Assembly (NCBI RefSeq): GCF_945906775.1
Contig: NZ_CAMDRE010000003.1
Coordinates: forward strand, 186,001 to 250,000
Reading direction: 5' to 3'
DNA from: Citrobacter sp. Marseille-Q6884
GTDB lineage: Bacteria > Pseudomonadota > Gammaproteobacteria > Enterobacterales > Enterobacteriaceae
DNA: 64,000 nt
Shown: positions 34,198 to 42,681 of the stretch, one piece after another
Layout: each line of letters starts with the position of its first letter
Position numbering within the stretch: position 1 is the stretch's first letter
The notes under the pieces: model-generated
Seen by the model: only the letters and a program-made list of their open reading frames with translations
The model's database searches: none
Told to the model about the DNA's origin: nothing
Translations under genes and position numbers: made by a program

Positions 34198-34725
34198 ATG
34201 ACTGCACTACGCCGTATCTCAACAGAACCAAGCTGGACTCCAGTTGGCATCCGGGGCGAAGGGTTACCGACTAAAGCAGGTGTATACCGTTTTATTGTTC
34301 CCCGGGAAGCCGATAGCTCAGAACATATTGAGTTTCTGGCGTTAGTGCGCTGGCGTAAACACGGTGTTCATCAACTGTTATTTCCCACCTTTGAATACAT
34401 CGTATGCGACGAGAATATCGTGCTCCCAGAAGGCACATGCTGGCGTGAACGCGAACCGTGGGATCCAGATACGCTGGGGGAAACCGAGTTCATCATCGTT
34501 CCTGAAATGAGCGCGGGTGCTCAACGCTGTCCGTTCTGCAAAGAAGTTCCGCGCATCGTTGGTGATAAATACAACTTTGAGTATAAGGAAAACTACATCA
34601 CGAAAATGCCTCACCGGTTTAACCGCCTGTGGTTCAGCTGCTGTAAATGGGTTGCTCCTGTGCCCACTTCTGGGATTCAGTCACTGATTACGGCCTGGAA
34701 CAAAATGCTCGGGTCATCCCGGTAG
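34198..34725 (+). CDS. Cys-motif protein of unknown function
   Basis: 175 residues from MTALRRISTEPSWTP; GGGAG is six bases before this ATG. A CPFCKEVP motif (residues ~117-124) and a later CCKW give the CxxC...CC pattern of a treble-clef-like or restriction-alleviation (Lar-like) zinc site, followed by the helix TSGIQSLITAWNKML. Lar-type proteins modify type I restriction; the similarity is limited to this layout, so it is only a suggestion. Confidence 0.6.
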   Translation: MTALRRISTEPSWTPVGIRGEGLPTKAGVYRFIVPREADSSEHIEFLALVRWRKHGVHQLLFPTFEYIVCDENIVLPEGTCWREREPWDPDTLGETEFIIVPEMSAGAQRCPFCKEVPRIVGDKYNFEYKENYITKMPHRFNRLWFSCCKWVAPVPTSGIQSLITAWNKMLGSSR

Positions 34726-34730
34726 GAGTA

Positions 34731-35036
34731 ATGATGAAATGTGCGTACCTACGAAAGTTTCTGATCATTGCTTTCATAACCGGCATTAGCGGATGCCAGA
34801 GTCTCGGAATAGGGTTAAGCCTGGATGAGCGCTACCAGAAGGCTTATCAGAAAGTACTGGCTGACCCTAATGACGATAACATTAAGACTTTCATGAAACT
34901 CAGCCAGGAAAAAGGCGAAAGAGACATGCAAGAGGCAAATTCAAAAGCCGCAGCCGACACTCGTGAAAGCGATAAGGGGTTTACTGAGTATTTTAAATCA
35001 TATGGCAACGATGGATTTAAGCGGGCCAGACAATAA
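34731..35036 (+). CDS. Small lipoprotein
   Basis: 101 residues from MMKCAYLRKFLIIAFITG; signal peptide II with lipobox ISGC, so it is anchored in the membrane. The mature part is a charged helix (KVLADPNDDNIKTFMKLSQE). It starts five bases after the previous stop. Function unknown. Confidence 0.7.
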   Translation: MMKCAYLRKFLIIAFITGISGCQSLGIGLSLDERYQKAYQKVLADPNDDNIKTFMKLSQEKGERDMQEANSKAAADTRESDKGFTEYFKSYGNDGFKRARQ

Positions 35037-35048
35037 GAAAGAGGTCAT

Positions 35049-35501
35049 ATGTCATTACAGCAATCGCATGAAAATCTGGAGTTCCTGAAGGGGGCGGTCT
35101 GGTGCGCCGCAAAACTCGTTCAGGAAATTGGCGATTCAAAAGGTGCAGCTATTCTTATCACAAACTTGCCGGTTGGAATTTTCCCTCAATGTAGCGAAAG
35201 GGATTTATTTGTTCTGAGGCAATATGTCAGGAAAGATCTGCCACTTGGTATTGATGCCGAATATAGCGATATCAGGCCGGTCTTAATTGATTATCTGGGA
35301 GAGCCAGTAGACCTTCCTGAGTGTGAACTGGATAATTATGAACCGGCTCCTGGTGAAATGCTCCGCTGGGGAGTAACTGGAGATCTCAGTTCCGGGACAC
35401 GATGTGTGCTGGTGGATAATCTTGCTTATCTCGCTGAAGCAATTGGTATCAGCAACGCACTAAGGCAACAGGCCGCAGAGTCAATCCAGCGCACCCTGTG
35501 A
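35049..35501 (+). CDS. Unknown 150-aa protein
   Basis: 150 residues from MSLQQSHENLEFLKGAVW, AAGAGGTCAT upstream. Acidic, alternating helices and strands, no motif. It directly follows the lipoprotein gene (12 bp), so it is probably in the same operon. Confidence 0.55.
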   Translation: MSLQQSHENLEFLKGAVWCAAKLVQEIGDSKGAAILITNLPVGIFPQCSERDLFVLRQYVRKDLPLGIDAEYSDIRPVLIDYLGEPVDLPECELDNYEPAPGEMLRWGVTGDLSSGTRCVLVDNLAYLAEAIGISNALRQQAAESIQRTL

Positions 35502-35520
35502 TTAGTGAGTCGCCCCGAAT

Positions 35521-35549
35521 TTCGTAAGCAGCATAAATGCCCTTAATCT
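35521..35549 (+). promoter_or_regulatory. TTCGTA-type promoter
   Basis: TTCGTA (35521-35526), a 17-bp spacer, TAATCT (35544-35549), 35 bp before the start. Confidence 0.55.
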
Positions 35550-35583
35550 TTATCCTACATATTTCAGGTTGTTGGGGTTTACC

Positions 35584-36114
35584 ATGTACAAAGACCATTT
35601 TCCACAAGCGTGTCCTTCATCGATAAAAGAGGGCCAGTCATGCTGGCGGGTATTTATTGATATGGACGTAGACAACCCGTCGAAAATAAAAACCAGCGTC
35701 GAATTAATAGAAGTTGGCGTAAAAACAATTCGAATGAAAAAGAATGCGGCAGAAGGCAGTGAAAAAACTGTTTTTCTTGTGGATAAAATCCCTGGAATCA
35801 CATTTATCAAAATTCGGCCTAGCGACAAAAAGCCAAGCGTCTGGAATACAAGCATCAGCAGTTTCTATAAACATGACGTGGAAATCGGGAAAACATTCCC
35901 CGTTGGTATCAGAACGACTAAAAGCGCTGCGTTTCGTACAGCAACAAAAAAAGTTGAACAGAGTATGCAAGAATACACTGATACTATAGCTAAGCTTGAA
36001 AACGACTATGTTAAGAATGAGACGGAGATTGCTGAGTACAAAAATGAACTCGCTGCTTACCAAACAATACTCCAAACCCTAAAACGTATGGCAAAAAGGC
36101 ATCTCAAGCAATAA
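35584..36114 (+). CDS. Unknown protein with C-terminal coiled coil
   Basis: 176 residues from MYKDHFPQACPSSIKEG. The N-terminal ~115 residues are strand-rich with a basic patch; residues ~125-176 (VEQSMQEYTDTIAKLENDY and onward) form a likely coiled coil. An earlier TTG at 35569 is less likely. No family recognised. Confidence 0.55.
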   Translation: MYKDHFPQACPSSIKEGQSCWRVFIDMDVDNPSKIKTSVELIEVGVKTIRMKKNAAEGSEKTVFLVDKIPGITFIKIRPSDKKPSVWNTSISSFYKHDVEIGKTFPVGIRTTKSAAFRTATKKVEQSMQEYTDTIAKLENDYVKNETEIAEYKNELAAYQTILQTLKRMAKRHLKQ

Positions 36115-36143
36115 TACATTTCGTCTCTTTTCAGGTAAACAAA

Positions 36144-36296
36144 ATGGAAACACAATGTATTTTCATTGCAGGTTTCAAAAATTGTTTCACTCTGGGCCAT
36201 ACATGTTTAGTATGGGGACATAACAAAGAGAACGCTGGCGAGTACGCTGGCATAAAGATCACCTTTCCCGGCCTGGCCGGGATTTTTTTTGTCTGA
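36144..36296 (+). other. Short transcript unit: 50-codon frame ending across a terminator
   Basis: A weak TTCGTC element at 36120-36125 precedes a 50-codon frame (METQCIFIAGFKNCF...), a CCATAC/GTATGG hairpin near 36198-36217 and the terminator at 36266-36290. The frame ends only after the T-run, so either it is a small protein or, more likely, the unit makes a ~140-nt RNA. The remaining part of this gap holds only the next promoter. Confidence 0.35.
36266..36290 (+). terminator. Intrinsic terminator
   Basis: TCCCGGCC / GGCCGGGA stem immediately followed by eight T. Confidence 0.88.
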
Positions 36297-36375
36297 TGTG
36301 CCGTCCTTCTCACCACAAACTTAATATCCTGACTATTTTTATGGATGTGCAGTGCAATTATTTAACGAATTACCA

Positions 36376-36404
36376 TTCGTCACCAGACCGGACAGGCTGA
36401 TAAT
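36376..36404 (+). promoter_or_regulatory. TTCGTC-type promoter of the ssb-like gene
   Basis: TTCGTC (36376-36381), a 17-bp spacer, GATAAT (36399-36404), 33 bp before the start; one of the clearest members of this promoter set. Confidence 0.6.
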
Positions 36405-36436
36405 AATGTCATCCGATACAGAGCTGGGGAGGGTGT

Positions 36437-36994
36437 ATGACTAATCGTGGCTATAGCAAAGTAATTATCGAAGGTACTGTAGGCCGTGAGCCTGAAATCC
36501 GACAACACCCTACCCACGGCATCTACGCAAAGATTTATGTAACAACATCTGAGTCCTCAATGGAGGATAAATCTGGTCTGGAGAAAATTACGGAAGAACA
36601 CTATCAGATCATTTTGCTTGGTCAATTTGCTGATGTGGCCCGCAATCATCTTCATGTCGGGACAGGAGTGTACCTGGAGGCCCAATTGCGTACCCGCCTA
36701 ATCAAGGAGGATGGTAAAGAACGCTTCTTTATGGACGTACTTGTCAACCCCGTGAAGGGGCATGTTCTTCGCAAAGTCAATGTAGGCGGTAATAAACTGG
36801 TGAGTCGTCACCTCCAGCAGAACCGTGGGCAGGATCACCGGCAGAATACCAGTTATAGCCGCAGGCCACAAAACACGAACGCGAGGCCAGCAACACCACG
36901 CAACTCGCCCCCAACAATGGAAAATTATTATTTGGGAAATCAGGATGAAGTTCCAGGAAGCACTGGTGCTTATGGAACTGAGATAGCCTTTTAA
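36437..36994 (+). CDS. ssb: Single-stranded DNA-binding protein (SSB family)
   Basis: 185 residues. An OB fold at ~5-115: SKVIIEGTVGREPEIR, then YAKIYVTTSES, EEHYQIILLGQFADVARNHL and GVYLEAQLRTR, all SSB hallmarks. A Gln/Arg/Asn/Pro-rich linker follows, then the tip GTEIAF, which replaces the classical DDDIPF yet keeps the acidic-hydrophobic-Phe end that recruits partner proteins. GGGGAGG precedes the ATG. It probably protects single-stranded plasmid DNA. Confidence 0.88.
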   Translation: MTNRGYSKVIIEGTVGREPEIRQHPTHGIYAKIYVTTSESSMEDKSGLEKITEEHYQIILLGQFADVARNHLHVGTGVYLEAQLRTRLIKEDGKERFFMDVLVNPVKGHVLRKVNVGGNKLVSRHLQQNRGQDHRQNTSYSRRPQNTNARPATPRNSPPTMENYYLGNQDEVPGSTGAYGTEIAF

Positions 36995-37049
36995 TGATTA
37001 GCAGCATATCTGTTTTAATTTGTATCATAACTAATGGGGAATTATTGCC

Positions 37050-37403
37050 GTGAATGAATTCAATAACGCACTCCAGACGATACTGGAAAATGGGTCTATG
37101 TCATATGGCCAGGCTGCTATTTATGCCGGTGGTGCAATTTGCGTTGCGGCCCTTTTTTCGGCGATACTCAGAAGTGGACTACTGGTAATTTTGGGAATTG
37201 TCTCAGGCTTTTATCTGTTCAGTCTCAACACTCCAGACAGTACACTGGCGTATACTGCTGCTGCCTCAGACCGTCTCATCGAGCAGGTTAAAGCTGTCGG
37301 TGGATGCGCCACTAGACACATTGAGGATGCGCAAACTCTGGGTATCATCATAAAAAATGGCGATGTTATCGAGATAGCAAAGCAGTGCGGTATTATAAAA
37401 TAA
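37050..37403 (+). CDS. Small membrane protein of unknown function
   Basis: 117 residues from a GTG (ATGGGGAATT upstream). Two adjacent membrane segments at ~20-60 (AAIYAGGAICVAALFSAIL and LLVILGIVSGFYLFSL). The C-terminal ~45 residues contain two Cys (GGCATRH, AKQCGI). No family recognised. Confidence 0.55.
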   Translation: MNEFNNALQTILENGSMSYGQAAIYAGGAICVAALFSAILRSGLLVILGIVSGFYLFSLNTPDSTLAYTAAASDRLIEQVKAVGGCATRHIEDAQTLGIIIKNGDVIEIAKQCGIIK

Positions 37404-37507
37404 TAACCGTAGCATATTATGATTGATGAATGCCTGAATGGTAATCTGCTCGCGGATTACCATTATTTTTTGAGATGTCTTATAGAACTTATCTAAAATT
37501 ACATACG

Positions 37508-37521
37508 ACTGTCATGACAGT
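37508..37521 (+). promoter_or_regulatory. 14-bp palindromic operator overlapping a promoter
   Basis: ACTGTCATGACAGT is a perfect palindrome between TTACAT (37499-37504) and TATAAG (37521-37526), a -35/-10 pair with 16-bp spacing. A repressor bound here would cover the -10. Confidence 0.6.
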
Positions 37522-37532
37522 ATAAGGTCTTT

Positions 37533-37694
37533 ATGAAAAACGTCGTCAAAACTTTACTACCCTCAGTGAACACTGGTGATCAAGACGAAAGCGTAAAATC
37601 GGATACGCTGACTGGCACTACTAAACCCTGCGACCACGGACTGGTTCATAATCATCTTTTAGGGCAGGAGGCCTGTTACTATGCCAAACACTAA
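37533..37694 (+). CDS. Possible 53-aa small protein
   Basis: MKNVVKTLLPSVNTGD..., ATAAGG five bases before the ATG, a promoter with operator directly upstream, and a 14-bp overlap with the next gene. It contains C/H residues (KPCDHGLVHNH). The arrangement suggests translational coupling to 37681. Confidence 0.55.
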   Translation: MKNVVKTLLPSVNTGDQDESVKSDTLTGTTKPCDHGLVHNHLLGQEACYYAKH

Positions 37695-38361
37695 CGACTC
37701 GCTGACAGGACTCAACGTCGAGCTCGTTGGTGCATCGAAACAAGAGTTTACTCTCCTCACTGAAAACCATCTGATGCGCCGCATCATAGTGGCTTTATCT
37801 GAGTTAATGCGTAACGCGGAAGGCGTGATGATTGATTCTCATGTTTACCCGTGGGATCAAGTTCTCCCTGCTGCGATGGACATTCCATCATCCAACGCTT
37901 CTGATGAAGAGATACAGAACTGGATGATCAGTGCCTGTAAGGAGTGGCAGTGCGAATACAATCGCCGGGTTCAGTCGTTTACCGCATCAGAAGTAAAAAG
38001 CAAAAGCGACACCGAGAACGATAACCTATTCCTGCTGAATATCACCAACCTAGCCCATATGCTGATTGACCGGTTACTGCCGTTTGTCAGTATCGAGGAG
38101 ATTAATCATGAGGATCCAGATTTACTCCCCCAAGTTATTGATATCGTGAATTATATGGTTGGTGTTATAAATGGTACAACCAGCACACAACAAGTCAGAC
38201 AAGAATTGTTTACTGCCGGTGCTGATGACGCAGTATTTGCACTCAAACTAAAGCACAAAGAGCTAACCAGCCGGGGTGAAGATGCTGGATGGCTTGAAGA
38301 GGCAATGAAGATAATCGAAGAAAACAAACGCCAATCCATCGACTTTATGCAGCGCAGCTAA
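37681..38361 (+). CDS. Unknown 226-aa helical protein
   Basis: 226 residues from MPNTNDSLTGLNVELVG; GGCAGGAGGCC upstream. Mostly helical, acidic, Trp-containing (SACKEWQCEYNRR). No motif recognised. Transcribed from the palindrome-regulated promoter at 37499. Confidence 0.6.
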   Translation: MPNTNDSLTGLNVELVGASKQEFTLLTENHLMRRIIVALSELMRNAEGVMIDSHVYPWDQVLPAAMDIPSSNASDEEIQNWMISACKEWQCEYNRRVQSFTASEVKSKSDTENDNLFLLNITNLAHMLIDRLLPFVSIEEINHEDPDLLPQVIDIVNYMVGVINGTTSTQQVRQELFTAGADDAVFALKLKHKELTSRGEDAGWLEEAMKIIEENKRQSIDFMQRS

Positions 38362-38388
38362 TCGTTCCCATAATAAAAGGGTAATGCT

Positions 38389-38703
38389 ATGAGTAAACAT
38401 CTGTACTGTATTAAGGGTGTTTTAAAACCCAGGAAATTTTCTGTAAGTCTGATAAGAAATAAACTTAGCTCATTTGGTTTAAGGGGAAGTACTCTTCGTA
38501 GCGAAACCGCTCGCATTCTTGCCGGGCCAATAGATGGTATTAAGGGTACGTATCCCTTCGGCTGGTCAGAAGAACATTTTGACCGCAGGATGAAACGCAT
38601 ATTCATTCGCGCCGGTAATGCTTCCAGACTTTCTGATAATCGTCCATTTGCATTAAAACGACGCAGCGCTTTAACTATCAGTAAAAAGTATCTTTCTGTG
38701 TAA
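38389..38703 (+). CDS. Unknown 104-aa basic protein
   Basis: 104 residues from MSKHLYCIKGVLKPRKFS, strongly basic (pI high; RRMKRIFIRAGN, ALKRRSAL), so nucleic-acid binding is plausible. No family recognised. Confidence 0.5.
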   Translation: MSKHLYCIKGVLKPRKFSVSLIRNKLSSFGLRGSTLRSETARILAGPIDGIKGTYPFGWSEEHFDRRMKRIFIRAGNASRLSDNRPFALKRRSALTISKKYLSV

Positions 38704-38709
38704 CCACCA

Positions 38710-38732
38710 GCAGACGAGTTTTACTCGTCTGC
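38710..38732. terminator. Hairpin between convergent genes
   Basis: GCAGACGAGT / ACTCGTCTGC, a perfect 10-bp stem with a TTT loop, sits at the 3' ends of convergent genes 38389 and 38721. There is no T-run, so termination is probable but not classical. Confidence 0.55.
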
Positions 38733-39068
38733 CTGGCCCCATGCCTCTAATCTTCGCACCCGAAATGAAGTTGCCTGGAGTTCTCCTGATGAAGTTAACT
38801 CAAATGAAACTGTAAGATCGTTTTTGTTCCGGTACTTCCATACATAGCCATTTTGCTGCAATGTTTTGAGTGACTTACGTAGGTTGGGCTCAGCTACATC
38901 CTGGCTGTCTGGAACAGAGTTAATAAACCCCAGCAACCTGGTGAATGGCACTATCGCAGTGCCTTTTTCTTTGCACAAAAGAAGAAGTACCAACGCATCC
39001 TTCTGAATACGGGAAAAGCGCTCCAGGCGATGTTCAGTACCATCTCCCTGCATATTGGCATTGTTCAT
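38721..39068 (-). CDS. Winged-helix regulator, probably autoregulated
   Basis: 115 residues from MNNANMQGDGTEHRLERFS (AGG before this ATG; five more codons lie upstream). RIQKDALVLLLLCKEKG and the NLRKSLKTLQQNGYVWKY helix plus wing (DLTVSFELTSSGE) give a winged helix-turn-helix. A 9-3-9 inverted repeat lies immediately upstream. Probably a plasmid-borne repressor. Confidence 0.6.
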   Translation of the reverse strand: MNNANMQGDGTEHRLERFSRIQKDALVLLLLCKEKGTAIVPFTRLLGFINSVPDSQDVAEPNLRKSLKTLQQNGYVWKYRNKNDLTVSFELTSSGELQATSFRVRRLEAWGQADE

Positions 39069-39076
39069 AATCAACC

Positions 39077-39097
39077 TAATCATATGGGATATGATTA
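39077..39097. promoter_or_regulatory. Operator: 9-3-9 inverted repeat
   Basis: TAATCATAT-GGG-ATATGATTA, perfect, eight bases upstream of the leftward regulator start and about 105 bp before the rightward secreted-protein gene, so it could control both. Confidence 0.7.
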
Positions 39098-39201
39098 AGG
39101 TTAAAAAACACCCCCCGTTTTGTCACCCTTTTTTTTTCTTACTCACCACTTAAAGCAGTAAGCTCAGTTCGATAAATCTGAATTAAATAAGGCGAGGTTA
39201 T

Positions 39202-39615
39202 ATGAAAACGAAATTATTGCTGGCGCTAATTGCGGGATCGACTTTCTGCATCAATATTGCTGAAGCCAATATTCCTCTTAGAGCAGATGGAAGTCCGGCA
39301 GCGGGGCAGACACCAACTCAGTTCATTCAGCTTAAAAATGAATGTCCTGAATGCGTCATGGTCGCAACTGATGTAGTAAAGATGCGTAGCGATAGCTGTA
39401 AACAGCAGGCATCCATCGATTCTACAATCCTACAGGATCCTGTTTACGCATATCTCAACAGTATCCGTCTGGTAGTTGCCGGGAATGGTGGTTATGCAAG
39501 TCCAATCTATACATCCGCCCGTCAGGTCGTAGCGTCAAACATCAATTGCAGTGATGCAAACGACTGGGTAGCGAGAAGTAAAACGGTAATGGATAACACC
39601 TTCAAAACGCCGTAA
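39202..39615 (+). CDS. Secreted protein of unknown function
   Basis: 137 residues; MKTKLLLALIAGSTFCINIAEA is a signal peptide cleaved after AEA. The mature protein has four Cys (ECPEC, SCKQQ, INCSD) that could form two disulfides. No family recognised. Confidence 0.65.
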   Translation: MKTKLLLALIAGSTFCINIAEANIPLRADGSPAAGQTPTQFIQLKNECPECVMVATDVVKMRSDSCKQQASIDSTILQDPVYAYLNSIRLVVAGNGGYASPIYTSARQVVASNINCSDANDWVARSKTVMDNTFKTP

Positions 39616-39630
39616 ACAATCCCTGAATAT

Positions 39631-39659
39631 TTCGTTGCAGTAATGCTATCCCGTAGTAT
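39631..39659 (+). promoter_or_regulatory. TTCGTT-type promoter of the split Gp2-like gene
   Basis: TTCGTT (39631-39636), a 17-bp spacer, TAGTAT (39654-39659). Confidence 0.6.
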
Positions 39660-39719
39660 GACGTTAAAGGCGGAGCTTTGAATCGGGAAAAAATAACTAC
39701 TGCACTTAGAGGTATTTAT

Positions 39720-39907
39720 ATGGGTCGTCACTTTACTGGTCTGATTGATAGTTCGCAGCAAAATTTTACAATGCCAATCCGTCCGTATGGACGGAGCCGC
39801 ATGGCTGCAAAATTAAAAGGAATCTCCCGATTGAAAAAATCTGAAAAGCATGACGATGAATATCCTGATGAACTCTGGAAATTTATGAGTCCTTCAGAGA
39901 AAGCTAA
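39720..39907 (+). pseudogene. Inovirus Gp2-like (YagK/YfjJ-type) protein, 5' half
   Basis: 62 codons from MGRHFTGLIDSSQQNFTMP to SPSEKA, then the IS5-type copy 3. Joined to 52395 after one CTAA, the frame continues EKA-NLEPGVISRMRES without a break. The two parts sum to 645 bp, an exact 214-codon gene plus stop. AGAGG precedes this ATG; a TTG start at 39678 would add 14 residues. The 3' half carries the replication-type motifs (see 52391). Confidence 0.8.
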
Positions 39908-41103
39908 GGAAGGTGCGAATAAGCAGGTCATTTCTTCCCAAGCTGACTCGCTGATTAAAATTTCGCGGATCTGGGCCGATTTTTTTCCCGCAAACACATC
40001 GAATCAGCCTATTTAGGCTATTTTTTCCACCATTTCTGGCGTTATTTCCGGTTTTTACTGAGATCTCTCCCACTGACGTATCATTTGGTCCACCCGAAAC
40101 AGGTTGGCCAGGGTGAATAACATCGCCAGTTGGTTATCGTTTTTCAGCAGCCCTTTGTATCTGGCTTTCACGAAGCCGAACTGCCGCTTGATGATGCGAA
40201 ACGGGTGCTCCACCCTGGCACGGATGCTGGCTTTCATGTATTCGATGTTGATGGCCGTTTTGTTCTTGCGCGGATGCTGCTTCAAGGTTTTTACCTTGCC
40301 GGGACGCTCGGCGATCAGCCAGTCCACATCCACCTCGGCCAGCTCCTCGCGCTGTGGCGCTCCTTGGTAGCCGGCATCGGCTGAGACAAATTGCTCCTCT
40401 CCATGAAGCAGATTACCCAGCTGATTGAGGTCATGCTCGTTGGCCGCGGTGGTGACTAGGCTGTGGGTCAGGCCACTCTTGGCATCGACACCAATGTGGG
40501 CCTTCATGCCAAAGTGCCACTGATTGCCTTTCTTGGTCTGATGCATCTCCGGATCGCGTTGCTGCTCTTTGTTCTTGGTAGAGCTGGGTGCCTCAATGAT
40601 GGTGGCATCCACCAAAGTGCCTTGGGTCATCATGACGCCTGCTTCGGCCAGCCAGCGATTGATGGTCTTGAACAATTGACGGGCCAGTTGATGCTGCTCG
40701 AGCAGGTGGCGGAAATTCATGATGGTGGTGCGATCCGGCAGGGCGCTATCCAGGGATAATCGGGCAAACAGGCGCATGGAGGCGATTTCGTACAGGGCAT
40801 CTTCCATGGCACCGTCGCTCAGGTTGTACCAATGCTGCATGCAGTGAATACGCAGCATGGTCTCCAGCGGATAGGGCCGTCGGCCATTGCCCGCCTTGGG
40901 ATAAAACGGCTCGATGACTTCCACCATGTTTTGCCATGGCAGAATCTGCTCCATGCGGGAGAGGAAAATCTCTTTTCGGGTCTGACGGCGCTTAGTGCTG
41001 AATTCACTATCGGCGAAGGTGAGTTGATGGCTCATGATGTCCCTCTGGGATGCGCTCCGGATGAATATGATGATCTCATATCAGGAACTTGTTCGCACCT
41101 TCC
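39908..41103 (-). mobile_element. IS5/ISKpn26-like element, copy 3, complete
   Basis: 1196 bp between the standard IS5-type ends. Left flank CTAA, right flank CTTG, no own duplication; the CTAA pairs with the right flank of copy 4. Confidence 0.95.
40055..41035 (-). CDS. IS5-family transposase (copy 3)
   Basis: 326 residues, intact DDE core. It is the only copy with QNMVEVIEPF near residue 37, the form I associate with E. coli IS5; the others read QNMTAV. Confidence 0.95.
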   Translation of the reverse strand: MSHQLTFADSEFSTKRRQTRKEIFLSRMEQILPWQNMVEVIEPFYPKAGNGRRPYPLETMLRIHCMQHWYNLSDGAMEDALYEIASMRLFARLSLDSALPDRTTIMNFRHLLEQHQLARQLFKTINRWLAEAGVMMTQGTLVDATIIEAPSSTKNKEQQRDPEMHQTKKGNQWHFGMKAHIGVDAKSGLTHSLVTTAANEHDLNQLGNLLHGEEQFVSADAGYQGAPQREELAEVDVDWLIAERPGKVKTLKQHPRKNKTAINIEYMKASIRARVEHPFRIIKRQFGFVKARYKGLLKNDNQLAMLFTLANLFRVDQMIRQWERSQ

Positions 41104-41199
41104 CTTGGATGTGCTTTAAATGAATACCAATGGCAGTTCGCGTTTGAATTAGGTTATCGCCGTCACCACAAATAAACTTCATTTTTTCATAATTTGCTA

Positions 41200-41228
41200 T
41201 TCGTCACTTGATTGACCGGGGGTACGAT
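41200..41228 (+). promoter_or_regulatory. TTCGTC-type promoter of the beta-clamp-like gene
   Basis: TTCGTC (41200-41205), a 17-bp spacer, TACGAT (41223-41228), 35 bp before the start; located inside the IS-bounded unit. Confidence 0.6.
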
Positions 41229-41262
41229 TAATTTAACACGGATAATTATGGGAGACAGTAAA

Positions 41263-42531
41263 ATGACAGACGCATCTACAATAGACGCAGTTCAACCAAA
41301 GGCAAGACGCTTATCATTTAAAGAGCTTCCAGGGTTTGATATTTCTGCTGAAGCACTTCTCAAAATTATCGAAATGCCGTGTATGGTTATTCGCCGGTCT
41401 CCTGCAATGAAAGTACTGGAGATGATCACGCTGCGGTTACGTGGGGATTGTCTTTCTGCCCTTGGCATTGACTTAAACTCTGCCCAAATTACCAGTAAAG
41501 GGACGGTATCGGGGGGCAATGGTGATATGGACGTATCAGTACCTGCAACACAACTCTTTTCTTTAATCCGCAACATGCGCGGCGAAGATGAAATTAACGT
41601 CCGCTTCCATGCGGCAAAAAACCATCTTGTCATTCGCACCGACAAAAACTCCTATAACATCCCGGTTTGCTTAGACCATATACCCGAAATTCAGGCTGAG
41701 ACGCTGGAACATAATTACAGCGTTTACTTTCCAACGCAGATGCTGAGTCAGATTATCAAGCGTGTCAGCCACGCTGCGGCTCAGAACGATGTCCGCTTTT
41801 ATATGAATGGGGTCTACCTCGGTATCGATAATGGCCAATTTATTGCTGTAGCCACTGATGGACATCGTATGGCCGTCAGTTCTCATGATATCGACTTCAG
41901 CGATGACGTGGGCGATGAGATTCAATCTCCGACAGCTCCTACCTCTATCAGTAACACGAATGCAGGTGTGATTTTACCCAACGGGGTTTTCCCCGTGCTC
42001 CATAAAATCCTGAGCGGTAGCCAGGGTCAATTCAAAATTGACTACAGCAACCGTAACCTGACATTTACGCTCGGAAGCCATACAGTCATTTCAAATCTTG
42101 TCGATGGCCGTTACCCGGACTGGAAGCGCGTGGCCAGCACGGTAGCCAAAAATACTGAACTGTTTAAGGTTGATCCTTCTGAACTCACCACCGCACTAAA
42201 ACGCGCAACCCCATTGCTTAAAGAGGGCTCGCCAAACAACACCAGTGTTTGTGTGATGTCATTCAAAGACAACGCCCTACAGCTTAAGTCGCCCGGCTCA
42301 AATGCAATCAGTTGCAAAGAGGTGATGGACATTGCGAAAGAGGCAGGCGAGCCCGAAACAATTGTTGATATCGGTATGAATGCCGATTACCTCCTGGAAT
42401 CACTGGCAAGCCTGGGGGCGTGTTCGGAAGAAGGAGAAGCCGCACAGATTGCTTTGCGTGATACAACGACCGGCATATTGATTTCAGTAAACAAAAACAA
42501 TTACGACATCATCATGCCTGTCCGTGTCTGA
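41263..42531 (+). CDS. DNA polymerase III beta-subunit (sliding clamp) homologue
   Basis: 422 residues from MTDASTIDAVQPKARR; GGGAGACAGTAAA precedes this ATG (two earlier Met are possible). Three clamp domains are recognisable: SVPATQLFSLIRNM in the first, VYLGIDNGQFIAVATDGHRMAVSS in the second (family GTDGHRLA), SNLVDGRYPDWKRV (family DGRFPDY), and the C-terminal YDIIMPVRV matching the VVMPMRL tail. The N terminus is ~40 residues longer than usual. A plasmid-specific clamp could serve polymerase V or plasmid replication. Confidence 0.88.
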   Translation: MTDASTIDAVQPKARRLSFKELPGFDISAEALLKIIEMPCMVIRRSPAMKVLEMITLRLRGDCLSALGIDLNSAQITSKGTVSGGNGDMDVSVPATQLFSLIRNMRGEDEINVRFHAAKNHLVIRTDKNSYNIPVCLDHIPEIQAETLEHNYSVYFPTQMLSQIIKRVSHAAAQNDVRFYMNGVYLGIDNGQFIAVATDGHRMAVSSHDIDFSDDVGDEIQSPTAPTSISNTNAGVILPNGVFPVLHKILSGSQGQFKIDYSNRNLTFTLGSHTVISNLVDGRYPDWKRVASTVAKNTELFKVDPSELTTALKRATPLLKEGSPNNTSVCVMSFKDNALQLKSPGSNAISCKEVMDIAKEAGEPETIVDIGMNADYLLESLASLGACSEEGEAAQIALRDTTTGILISVNKNNYDIIMPVRV

Positions 42532-42560
42532 CAAAACGCTCTCGTTTTGTCGGCCTTTTC
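42530..42560 (+). terminator. Terminator after the clamp-like gene
   Basis: GACAAAACG / CGTTTTGTC, a perfect 9-bp stem with a CTCT loop overlapping the stop codon, followed by a modest T-run (GGCCTTTTC). Confidence 0.6.
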
Positions 42561-42681
42561 GAAATAGCCAATTTCATGGGCGTGATAACGTTAAAACAAG
42601 CTTCCTGACGGGATGGCTATATGCCATCTCGCTCCCATTGGTCGCGATCACTGCGTCCTAATATTCTGGAGCCAGAATGAA

